From positions 1 to 22,009 of the IMG/VR virus record IMGVR_UViG_3300025645_000521: 22,009 nucleotides of DNA; one strand, 5' to 3'. Shown here piece after piece: positions 6,185 through 11,310 of this stretch. The translations under genes and the position numbers were made by a program. The notes beneath the pieces are model-generated. The model saw only the letters and a program-made list of their open reading frames with translations, had not been told where the DNA came from and made no database searches. Origin of the DNA: a virus. Positions within the stretch are counted from its first letter, which is position 1; each line of letters opens with the position of its first letter.

Positions 6185-6700
6185 ATGAATACTACAATTA
6201 ACTTTGGTGGTTTTTACCACACACATCACGAATACATTATTGAGCAAGCCGTGGGTTATATGCTAGGCATAGATGACCCCGAAACTGGCGAAATAGACAG
6301 TGAAGCTTTATATGATTTTAATGATTGGCCTAGTGTTATGAATGATTACGCTAAACAATGGTTAGATATGCTTAATGCTGACTTAGGTACGTCACTATCA
6401 TTTATGGAACTAAATAGCCCCCGTGAGTACAACTTTAAAACTGACGTTATATTTGCAGATATACCTGATGACGATATTTTATTAATCAAAGAATACATAA
6501 AACATAATCATTTAAGTACGTCATTAAGTGAGCATATAAAGAACGTGACAACATCTTACGATGGATACCGCGCCTTTTATTCTGGCCCTGATTTAGAGTT
6601 GCCAGAAAATGAGGACGTTTTAATTCAACTTATGCTTGATGTAATCATTGCAGACTTAGGGGAAAACTATCCCTATATTTGTGAAGATTTTCAATCTTAA
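6185..6700 (+). CDS. Conserved-looking phage protein, unknown function, acidic
   Basis: The product is 171 aa. Features are an N-terminal NFGGFYHTHHEYIIEQ segment, a central WLDMLNADLG...FMELNSPREYNF region, and a C-terminal GYRAFYSG and LDVIIADL region. I recall the FY(x)H(D/E)xxI ... SPRxYNFxTDxI pattern in hypothetical proteins of unrelated phages and plasmids, so this is likely a real widespread family, but I cannot name it with certainty. The protein is acidic overall and soluble. The ribosome binding site AAGAGG belongs to the repeated early leader. Confidence 0.75.
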   Translation: MNTTINFGGFYHTHHEYIIEQAVGYMLGIDDPETGEIDSEALYDFNDWPSVMNDYAKQWLDMLNADLGTSLSFMELNSPREYNFKTDVIFADIPDDDILLIKEYIKHNHLSTSLSEHIKNVTTSYDGYRAFYSGPDLELPENEDVLIQLMLDVIIADLGENYPYICEDFQS

Positions 6701-6720
6701 TAAAGGGGGGTTTTAATTGT

Positions 6721-6852
6721 ATGGAACCTATAGTCCTTTTTAATATCGTACTGCACCCACACACTTGGCCTTTAGTTTTGGGGGTGCCCTCGTTTCTAAT
6801 AATTACCGCAGTAATCGCGGGTATTTATGAGCTAGTAAAAAGACCGCAGTAA
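6721..6852 (+). CDS. Small single-pass membrane protein
   Basis: This 43-aa ORF follows the preceding gene by 20 nt, with an AGGGGGG ribosome binding site 12 nt upstream. It has a hydrophobic stretch WPLVLGVPSFLIITAVIAGI and a basic C-terminal tail (ELVKRPQ), so a single membrane span is likely. No family is recognised. It ends 8 nt before a terminator stem and is probably the last gene of the 4425-6852 transcription unit. Confidence 0.55.
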   Translation: MEPIVLFNIVLHPHTWPLVLGVPSFLIITAVIAGIYELVKRPQ

Positions 6853-6860
6853 ATCGAGTG

Positions 6861-6926
6861 CCTATAGTTTTCCTTTTTATTTTATTTTATTTTGAAATTA
6901 ATTGGAAAATTATAGGTATTTTTTTT
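6861..6926 (+). terminator. Rho-independent terminator with long loop
   Basis: A 13-bp stem with one G-U pair joins CCTATAGTTTTCC (6861-6873) to GGAAAATTATAGG (6904-6916) around a 30-nt A/T-rich loop and is followed by TA and eight T. It closes the first block of small early genes. Confidence 0.7.
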
Positions 6927-6969
6927 GGCCTCAATTTTAGCGATTCACCTATCATGGCTAACTATCATC
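6919..6969 (+). repeat. Post-terminator repeat cassette, copy 1
   Basis: The T-run and the following GGCCT-N-AATTTTAGCGATT, CTATCAT and TAACTATCA are nearly identical to 8534-8585. In both copies a small ORF starts 82-84 nt after the T-run begins. CTATCAT occurs twice here, 13 bp apart (6949 and 6962). TATCAT could act as a -10 element, but the best -35 is 19 bp away, so an operator or a phage-specific promoter is as likely. Confidence 0.6.
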
Positions 6970-7000
6970 GAACCCGCACTTCAAATATTTAGGATTTCCC

Positions 7001-7078
7001 ATGGATTTAAATACCACCCTCACGGCTATTACGTTAATTGTCGTGTTGGTTTTTCTACTTACGTTTAATGGTGAATAG
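7001..7078 (+). CDS. 25-aa membrane micro-protein
   Basis: This short ORF encodes 25 residues, of which about 17 in the middle are hydrophobic (LTAITLIVVLVFLLTF), with a polar N-terminus (MDLN) and an NGE end. An AGGA motif lies 6-7 nt before the ATG. It sits alone downstream of a terminator and a repeated promoter-like cassette, which argues that it is expressed on its own. The small size limits confidence. Confidence 0.45.
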   Translation: MDLNTTLTAITLIVVLVFLLTFNGE

Positions 7079-7135
7079 ACCCACCACCAGTAATCTATTA
7101 TGATCTAAACTATAAAAAAGAAGGGAGTAAAGAAA

Positions 7136-7453
7136 ATGCAAAAAGCACATTTACATTTAATTAAATGGGCAGTGGCCCGTGGTTACTCAGCAGCCGTATA
7201 CGGTGAAGGTGAGTTTGATGGTATTCATTCAACCTATAAAGATATTAAAGACAACTGCGAAGCTTGCGATATGGGCCAATTGGTTCTAGTTAAGCCTAGC
7301 AAGCAAGAGGGTAAATGGATTTCGTTAGCTACCTTTGCCTACGTCCATGAGTACGAACAAGAGCCAGAGGAGAGCATTTACGACTACGGTGTTAACTCAA
7401 TATCTGAGCAGTGGGAGCAGGACTATGCAGCAACAAAAGGGGTAACAGCATGA
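7136..7453 (+). CDS. First gene of a coupled five- to six-gene early operon, unknown
   Basis: The product is 105 aa. The N-terminal part (HLHLIKWAVARGYSAAVYGE) is followed by a DGIHSTYKDIKDNCEACD stretch and an acidic C-terminal half (EYEQEPEESIYDYGVNSI). I recall this general arrangement in short phage hypotheticals (a strand reading as 'visual' or 'status' proteins with W/Y-rich ends), but no function is known to me. AAGGGAG lies 9 nt before the ATG. Its TGA overlaps the next gene's start (ATGA), the first of several such overlaps through 8484, so the genes are translationally coupled. Confidence 0.7.
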   Translation: MQKAHLHLIKWAVARGYSAAVYGEGEFDGIHSTYKDIKDNCEACDMGQLVLVKPSKQEGKWISLATFAYVHEYEQEPEESIYDYGVNSISEQWEQDYAATKGVTA

Positions 7454-7638
7454 ACAAACCTAACAACCGCTATGACGCATTAACATTGGCTCTTGAGTTA
7501 GCCATAACCGCTAAAACTGACGATGGGGCATTTAGGGCCACGTCAATGGCTGAAGAGTTTGCTAGTACCATGAGCAAGTCTGAAGTTGAACGTGCCAAGT
7601 TAGAAGTAGAAGCTAAACTAAATGAGGTTAACGCATGA
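7450..7638 (+). CDS. Small helical early protein, unknown
   Basis: The product is 62 aa, mostly helical and charged (DALTLALELAITAKTDDGAF, KSEVERAKLEVEAKLNEV). The ATG at 7450 overlaps the upstream stop and has AGGGG about 8 nt upstream; an earlier in-frame ATG at 7411 lies inside the preceding gene and has no ribosome binding site. It ends in an ATGA overlap with the next gene. No family is recognised. Confidence 0.65.
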   Translation: MNKPNNRYDALTLALELAITAKTDDGAFRATSMAEEFASTMSKSEVERAKLEVEAKLNEVNA

Positions 7639-7850
7639 ACAAGCTAATCGAAACAACCACCAACGAAACTAATCACATTCATTGGGCAGAAATTGATGGG
7701 GTTAAGTACGGGATTTACGATTCCTTTGACCCAGACACGTTGATGGTCGCTGATGATCAATGGAATGTTGATAACTGTGACCGCTCAGAACGTGCTGCTA
7801 ACGAGAAGATTGCAGATCAGATACATAGTTTAGTGGGAGGTGACAAATGA
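7635..7850 (+). CDS. Small early protein with W-x-x-x-(D/N)G-x-(K/R)YG motif, unknown
   Basis: The product is 71 aa and acidic. HWAEIDGVKYGIYDSFD resembles LWFTFNGARYGYVYAID in the ORF at 8263, with matching spacing, so the two may be distant paralogues or share a small beta-hairpin fold. The rest is charged and helical (DRSERAANEKIADQIHSLV). It is coupled on both sides by ATGA overlaps. Function unknown. Confidence 0.65.
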   Translation: MNKLIETTTNETNHIHWAEIDGVKYGIYDSFDPDTLMVADDQWNVDNCDRSERAANEKIADQIHSLVGGDK

Positions 7851-8047
7851 ACATTGTAATTAATGGTGACACCGTTTTAACGGTTAGTATCGGTGCTGGT
7901 AAATATGCCCACCGTAAAATCAAAGCGGCAGTAGTTAACGCTGGTTTTGATTGGGAAAAGACTGACGTAGCAGTAGCTAACTGGCCTGAAAAGGGCCGTT
8001 ACTTGCAGAAAGTTGCAGGTCGTACTCAAATCAATGCGGGAGGTTAG
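7847..8047 (+). CDS. Small basic early protein, unknown
   Basis: The product is 66 aa. It is basic (KYAHRKIKAAVVNAGFDW, KGRYLQKVAGRTQ), unlike most neighbours, which are acidic. The first 15 residues suggest two beta strands, with an alanine-rich helix after them. No DNA-binding motif can be named. It overlaps the upstream gene by 4 nt; GGAGG precedes the start. Confidence 0.65.
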   Translation: MNIVINGDTVLTVSIGAGKYAHRKIKAAVVNAGFDWEKTDVAVANWPEKGRYLQKVAGRTQINAGG

Positions 8048-8050
8048 AGC

Positions 8051-8266
8051 ATGAGCAATCCAACAAACGGGTGGGGTGACAGCACTGTTGCCACCTCATA
8101 TATTTGCAGTAGGCTATACGACATACTGGACGCAAGATTTGCGCCTGAAAAAGACATGGCTCAAGAATTGTCAAACCTTTATAGTGAGTTAGCCCATAAT
8201 TTTACTGTAGATACAGGGCTTAAAGTTGGCCCTTTTATCCAAAGCTTAAATGAGGGTGGCGAATGA
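8051..8266 (+). CDS. Small early protein, unknown
   Basis: The product is 71 aa, probably all helical (YICSRLYDILDARF, MAQELSNLYSELAHNF), with a Gly-rich C-terminal LNEGGE. The start at 8051 has GGGAGG 7 nt upstream. The last codons overlap the next gene by 4 nt. No family is recognised. Confidence 0.65.
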   Translation: MSNPTNGWGDSTVATSYICSRLYDILDARFAPEKDMAQELSNLYSELAHNFTVDTGLKVGPFIQSLNEGGE

Positions 8267-8484
8267 GTGATATACAACTAACCCACGAATTAGCCGAAAG
8301 ACTCCTAACGAATCCCAATGACACTGATGAAATACTTTGGTTCACCTTTAACGGTGCTAGGTATGGATATGTGTACGCAATCGACTCTGTTGTTGATTAC
8401 AAGCTCAAACGTCAGGAATTTGGCCTAGCATCTTTAGCAATCATGTACGCATTGGAGGCGTTACGAGTACGTATTGTCTGCTGA
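8263..8484 (+). CDS. Small early protein, last gene of the coupled operon, unknown
   Basis: The product is 73 aa. It contains LWFTFNGARYGYVYAID, similar to the motif in the ORF at 7635, and a C-terminal helical hydrophobic segment (FGLASLAIMYALEAL). The stop at 8484 is 29 nt before a clear rho-independent terminator, so it ends the transcription unit begun at or before 7136. Function unknown. Confidence 0.65.
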   Translation: MSDIQLTHELAERLLTNPNDTDEILWFTFNGARYGYVYAIDSVVDYKLKRQEFGLASLAIMYALEALRVRIVC

Positions 8485-8512
8485 CCTACACCAGCACTTG
8501 CAGCACCCATTA

Positions 8513-8541
8513 AAGCCAGCCACACAAGCTGGTTTTTTTTT
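8513..8541 (+). terminator. Rho-independent terminator
   Basis: CCAGC (8516-8520) pairs with GCTGG (8528-8532) over a 7-nt loop, the stem being extended by A-T pairs into the run of nine T (8533-8541). It is the best terminator in the window by shape. Confidence 0.8.
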
Positions 8542-8586
8542 GGCCTTAATTTTAGCGATTCAGCTATCATTTTACTAACTATCACC
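8533..8586 (+). repeat. Post-terminator repeat cassette, copy 2
   Basis: This stretch repeats 6919-6969: T-run, GGCCT, AATTTTAGCGATTCA, CTATCAT (8564-8570) and TAACTATCACC (8576-8586). It again follows a terminator and again lies about 84 nt before a small ORF. The TAACTATCACC part recurs at 9610 before the integrase and, as CAACTATCACC, at 10981. Confidence 0.6.
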
Positions 8587-8617
8587 AGACCTTAATTAAA
8601 ACTTGGAGTATTTTTAT

Positions 8618-8728
8618 ATGCGAGATTATAACGAAACAACTTTTGACGATTTACCACCAGAGTTATTAGAGACTCTTAGCGACCATATCAGCCATGCGGA
8701 GGGACGGAGCAACTACAATAACAGGTAG
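8618..8728 (+). CDS. 36-aa acidic micro-protein
   Basis: The ORF encodes 36 aa, acidic in the first two thirds (FDDLPPELLETLSDHISHAE) and ending GRSNYNNR. GGAG lies 10 nt before the ATG. Its spacing from the repeated cassette mirrors that of the ORF at 7001, which supports expression. No similarity is recognised; short length keeps confidence moderate. Confidence 0.45.
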   Translation: MRDYNETTFDDLPPELLETLSDHISHAEGRSNYNNR

Positions 8729-8742
8729 CTAATCTACCAACC

Positions 8743-8796
8743 TTTGTGTTAACTTGGCCTGTCGGTGGTATTTGCCGACACTCAACAAAGCACAAA
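8743..8796 (+). other. Long imperfect hairpin in the gap before 8833
   Basis: TGTCGG (8760-8765) pairs with CCGACA (8775-8780), and TTTGTG (8743-8748) with CACAAA (8791-8796) farther out. There is no T-run on the + strand, so it is more likely an mRNA leader structure or processing site than a terminator. Confidence 0.4.
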
Positions 8797-8832
8797 CATC
8801 TATAAGTAATCATATAATGGAGATGGATTAGG

Positions 8833-9003
8833 ATGTTTATAAAAAACTTCTTAGGTTTAAGGCGCGATTTGCACTTATGTAAATGGCCCAAAGGAACCTT
8901 TTATTCCGCAACTTACTTTAACTTTACGGTTAAAGCTATTCAACTAAGGATTGGGCTTTATGAGCTTGAACTAAGCAAAAAATTTAAGGATAATTCACAA
9001 TGA
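8833..9003 (+). CDS. Small basic protein, unknown
   Basis: The product is 56 aa with a basic, aromatic-rich N-terminal half (MFIKNFLGLRRDLHLCKWPKG) and a helical second half (VKAIQLRIGLYELELSKKF). The composition would suit an amphipathic membrane-associated or nucleic-acid-binding peptide; nothing more specific can be said. GGAG lies 10 nt before the ATG. The TGA overlaps the next start (ATGA). Confidence 0.5.
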   Translation: MFIKNFLGLRRDLHLCKWPKGTFYSATYFNFTVKAIQLRIGLYELELSKKFKDNSQ

Positions 9004-9245
9004 ACACACATAATAAAATAACGGTGGCTGCTATACGCGGTTCACTACAAGTGCCATACATGGCTTGGATGGAACATTCAGAATGGCCTATTTACATGAC
9101 CTTCATAGACCATATGTCTGATACATCCCCAGTGTATATATCTAAAACACCAGACTTTTCAAACAGCATCTTAAGTTTTGGGGCAGATTCAATGTCACAG
9201 ATTCCTCAAGGCCCAAACGGAGACACCACAAATGGAAGCAATTAA
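9000..9245 (+). CDS. Small protein upstream of the regulator, unknown
   Basis: The product is 81 aa with mixed composition, several Met and Trp residues (VPYMAWMEHSEWPIYMTF) and a polar Gly/Asn-rich C-terminus. There is no membrane segment or known motif. It starts within the ATGA overlap with the preceding ORF and its 3' end overlaps the winged-helix regulator gene by 14 nt, so the three genes 8833-9612 form one unit. An association with lysogeny control is suggested only by position. Confidence 0.6.
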   Translation: MNTHNKITVAAIRGSLQVPYMAWMEHSEWPIYMTFIDHMSDTSPVYISKTPDFSNSILSFGADSMSQIPQGPNGDTTNGSN

Positions 9246-9612
9246 AATAGAAGATGGGCTTAACCCAGAACAGCGTAAGACCCTTAAGAAACTTATAGAT
9301 GTACTGGAGCAGTTCAGGACATTAGACCCTGACATGCCCACTCAAACTCTACTCGCTTTTCTCTACTGCAAGGTATTGGAAAACGAGGAAGATTTTGCAA
9401 CTGTGAGAATGATTTCTGAGAAACTTCGCACATCTAGCTCTAGTGCTAGTCGCAATATCCTAGCTCACACTGAGCATAACCGTCAGTTAAAAGGAGGTAC
9501 GAAATTAGTAGAGACTTTTGAGAACCCACTCAAACGCAATGAAAAAGTTGTACGGTATACCCTGAAGGGTGAGCGTATGCTTGAGTCAGTTTTATCCCGC
9601 TTGTCGGACTAA
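9232..9612 (+). CDS. Winged helix-turn-helix regulator, MarR-like
   Basis: The product is 126 aa. The order is an N-terminal helix (QRKTLKKLIDVLEQFRTLD), then a helix LLAFLYCKVLENEE, FATVRMISEKLRTSSSSASRNILAHT as the helix-turn-helix with recognition helix, and a wing-like part with KLVETFENPLKRNEKVVRYTLKGERML, all typical of MarR-type winged helices. The start at 9232 is preceded by GGAG; an in-frame ATG at 9178 lies inside the upstream gene. It stands directly before the integrase, so it could be the repressor or another regulator of lysogeny or of int. Palindromes at 10888-11166 and the TAACTATCACC motif are candidate binding sites (inference). Confidence 0.75.
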   Translation: MEAIKIEDGLNPEQRKTLKKLIDVLEQFRTLDPDMPTQTLLAFLYCKVLENEEDFATVRMISEKLRTSSSSASRNILAHTEHNRQLKGGTKLVETFENPLKRNEKVVRYTLKGERMLESVLSRLSD

Positions 9613-9709
9613 CTATCACCTCTTAAATTAAATAACTTCTTTTCAGCAAAACACACTATTTATTGGTGGTTTTGTTGTGTCTGAAATCCTAAATAAAAAG
9701 GAAAATCAA

Positions 9710-10723
9710 ATGTCTATTTCCCCGCAAGCAGGTGGCACTTTTAGCAGCGCATTTATGGCGCAATCAGAACGATACTATGCAGCAGGTTTTGCTACTAAGA
9801 ACTTGGCCCACATATGGGAACTCTCTGCAAAAGAAGAGATTAAACAAGGCTTCGCAGTCACATACCCCAAGGGCACTATAAGCCCCAGTAAAGGTGTTGA
9901 TGTGAGCATATCTGTATGGCTAGATAAGACGTATAGAATGTTCTGGGAAGGTACTGCAAGTGCTTCACAATCACGTCACAAGATGAAAGAAATTAATGCC
10001 TACTTCGGTGCTAAAACTGATGTTAATGACCTAAGTACCGTATTAATAGATGAATTTATTCACCATCTTAAACGTGACAATAACGCAAACTCAACTATCA
10101 ATCGCAAGTTGGCAACAATAAGCAAAATGCTTAACTACGCAGACGAATGTATTCAATTGCGACATAAGCCAAAGATACATAGGCAGAAGGAACCACAAGG
10201 TCGTATGCGGTTCGTAAGCCCTGAAGAAGAGTTGCAGATTATGCACACCCTCGACCAGTGGAGCCAGATAGATTTAAAAGATTCAATCACTGTTCTTTTG
10301 GATACGGGGATGCGTAGGAGTGAGCTAGGACGTATTGAAGGAGCCGATATTCAGTCTGACGTAATCAACATATGGAAGACTAAGAATACGATTGAACGCT
10401 CCATACCCATGACTAGCCGTGTAAAAGAAATCATGGCAAGGCGCACAATTAAAGCTAACTCTGTTTCTACAAAAACCTCTAAGCTTTTTCCTCAGAACAT
10501 GGAAACCTTATCGAAGCACTGGAACAGAGTACGGTATCACTTAGGCTTTGATGACATGGTATTGCACACCTTTAGGCACACTACTGCAAGTCGCTTAATA
10601 CAGCGAGGAGTTGGTGTAGGTGTAGTTAAAGAGTGGATGGGACACAAGACGATTTCCGTCACTATGCGCTATGCTCATTTAAGCCCTAAAAACTTACTTG
10701 ATGCTGTTGCAGTCCTTGAGTAA
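9710..10723 (+). CDS. int: Tyrosine-family site-specific integrase
   Basis: The product is 337 aa. A core-binding N-terminal domain (to about 165) is followed by the catalytic domain with all expected residues: LDTGMRRSEL (R202), WKTKN (K223 or K225), LHTFRHTTASRL (H286, R289), WMGHKT (H312) and the nucleophile in TMRYAHLS (Y321). It would integrate and excise phage DNA, most likely in the tRNA-Leu gene whose copy lies 46 bp downstream. ATG 9710 has AAGGA 7 nt upstream; a GTG at 9677 would add 11 residues and is less likely. TAACTATCACC at 9610-9620, right after the regulator gene, may be an operator or arm-type site. Integrase genes occur in marine T7-like phages such as P-SSP7. Confidence 0.95.
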   Translation: MSISPQAGGTFSSAFMAQSERYYAAGFATKNLAHIWELSAKEEIKQGFAVTYPKGTISPSKGVDVSISVWLDKTYRMFWEGTASASQSRHKMKEINAYFGAKTDVNDLSTVLIDEFIHHLKRDNNANSTINRKLATISKMLNYADECIQLRHKPKIHRQKEPQGRMRFVSPEEELQIMHTLDQWSQIDLKDSITVLLDTGMRRSELGRIEGADIQSDVINIWKTKNTIERSIPMTSRVKEIMARRTIKANSVSTKTSKLFPQNMETLSKHWNRVRYHLGFDDMVLHTFRHTTASRLIQRGVGVGVVKEWMGHKTISVTMRYAHLSPKNLLDAVAVLE

Positions 10724-10757
10724 AAATGTATAATCACGGCCTCTTCTTCGGGAGAGG
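10707..10757 (+). promoter_or_regulatory. sigma70-type promoter and leader hairpin of the tRNA gene
   Basis: TTGCAG (10707-10712) and TATAAT (10729-10734) are 16 bp apart. The -35 is inside the last codons of int. Transcription would start near 10741, at a 7-bp hairpin (10740-10757) closed by a C(TTCG)G tetraloop, then 12 nt to the mature tRNA. The arrangement looks like an intact bacterial tRNA transcription unit. Confidence 0.6.
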
Positions 10758-10769
10758 TTCACCCTAAAA

Positions 10770-10855
10770 GCCTTGGTGGTGGAATTGGTATACACAAGGG
10801 ATTTAAAATCCCTCGGCTTATGGCTATGCGGGTTCAAGTCCCGCCCAAGGCACCA
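10770..10855 (+). tRNA. tRNA-Leu (UAA), complete with encoded CCA
   Basis: The 7-bp acceptor stem GCCTTGG (10770-10776) pairs with CCAAGGC (10845-10851), followed by A and the encoded CCA (10853-10855). The anticodon stem AGGGA/TCCCT encloses the loop TTTAAAA with anticodon TAA (10804-10806). A long variable arm is present and GGTTCAAGTCCC forms the T arm. The sequence resembles gammaproteobacterial leuZ-type tRNAs. As it lies just after the integrase it most likely represents the attP identity region, but it is a full gene with promoter and terminator, so it may also be an active phage tRNA. Confidence 0.95.
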
Positions 10856-10857
10856 CT

Positions 10858-10885
10858 ATGAGATGTTTTATCTCATGTTCTTTTT
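10858..10885 (+). terminator. Rho-independent terminator of the tRNA gene
   Basis: ATGAGAT (10858-10864) pairs perfectly with ATCTCAT (10870-10876) over a 5-nt loop and is followed by GTTCTTTTT. It begins 3 nt after the tRNA CCA. Confidence 0.75.
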
Positions 10886-10887
10886 CA

Positions 10888-10912
10888 TGGTAAATTGCCG
10901 TGGTAATTACCA
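10888..10912. promoter_or_regulatory. Operator-like palindromes, cluster 1
   Basis: TGGTAAATT (10888-10896) is followed 4 bp later by the perfect palindrome TGGTAATTACCA (10901-10912). The same 9-mer and a related palindrome recur at 11146-11166. The spacing suits a dimeric regulator such as the MarR-like protein at 9232, or integrase/excisionase arm sites next to the tRNA. Confidence 0.5.
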
Positions 10913-10979
10913 AGATTAAGGTCAGTACCAGCAAGTCTTTTGTTGATATGATCTTATGAATCAATGACTTACACCTACC

Positions 10980-11069
10980 TCAACTATCACCAATTAGACT
11001 TAAAATGTCATGCTTAATTGCAACTAATGTGTTCAATGCTCCAATAAGCCCACCAGCAGTGCCTTTCAT
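10980..11069 (-). CDS. Possible 29-aa ORF on the opposite strand
   Basis: On the - strand an ATG at 11069 is preceded by AAGGGG at a good distance (9 nt) and opens 29 codons rich in Gly, Leu and Ile (MKGTAGGLIGALNTLVAI at the start). It lies in the otherwise gene-free gap between tRNA and RNA polymerase, and would be the only - strand gene of the window. There is no homology I can name, and the ORF could be chance. Confidence 0.2.
   Translation of the reverse strand: MKGTAGGLIGALNTLVAIKHDILSLIGDS
11018..11033 (+). promoter_or_regulatory. 16-nt repeated motif, copy 3 of 5
   Basis: TTGCAACTAATGTGTT matches the motif at 5296, 5839, 11187 and 13820. It lies in the gene-free region 278 nt before the RNA polymerase start. 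Confidence 0.4.
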
Positions 11070-11119
11070 GCTGATAAACCCCTTAAATTAACCTTGTCAC
11101 ACATGAGCAGCAGACTTTA

Positions 11120-11166
11120 TGGTTTTACCATTAAAGGGCTGTGTGTGGTAATACCAGTGGTAAATT
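11120..11166. promoter_or_regulatory. Operator-like palindromes, cluster 2
   Basis: Three related sites occur here: TGGTTTTACCA (11120-11130), TGGTAATACCA (11146-11156) and TGGTAAATT (11158-11166), the last identical to the site at 10888. They precede the 47-bp repeat and the RNA polymerase gene by 145-190 nt, a position from which a repressor could block transcription of the polymerase. Confidence 0.5.
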
Positions 11167-11180
11167 TATTTAATAAAACA

Positions 11181-11227
11181 CTTGACTTGCGACTCATGTG
11201 CTGAAAGCCCATAAGTATCCCGTTATA
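11181..11227 (+). promoter_or_regulatory. 47-bp repeat upstream of the RNA polymerase gene, with motif copy 4
   Basis: This stretch is the same as 13814-13860 at 45 of 47 positions. It contains the 16-nt motif TTGCGACTCATGTGCT (11187-11202), then GAAAGCCCATAAGTATCC and CGTTATA. The two copies flank the RNA polymerase gene on both sides, each about 40-85 nt before a gene start, which suggests promoter or processing elements. CGACTCA inside this copy also occurs in the T7 promoter, but the other motif copies lack it. Confidence 0.55.
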
Positions 11228-11285
11228 CCGCACCCCCCTGCATACCTATAGTAAGGGAGCAGAGGGAGGCGCAGCCTAGCTCCCC
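11221..11285 (+). repeat. Hairpin element, copy 2 (partner at 3601)
   Basis: Aligned base for base with 3601-3665. The inner stem AGGC-GCA-GCCT (11267-11277) is kept, and the outer stem is GGGAGC (11255-11260) with GCTCCC (11279-11284). It ends 26 nt before the RNA polymerase start codon, overlapping the 47-bp repeat by 7 nt (CGTTATA). Confidence 0.7.
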
Positions 11286-11310
11286 AATATTAGCTAACTT
11301 AGGAATTATT

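Noticed and set aside
8866-8881. Sixth copy of the 16-nt motif
   Set aside because: TTGCACTTATGT is one base short, lacks the GTGCT end and lies inside the ORF at 8833.
11187-11202. A T7-type promoter because of CGACTCA
   Set aside because: Only this copy of the five has CGACTCA, and the following TATAGGG part of the T7 promoter is missing.
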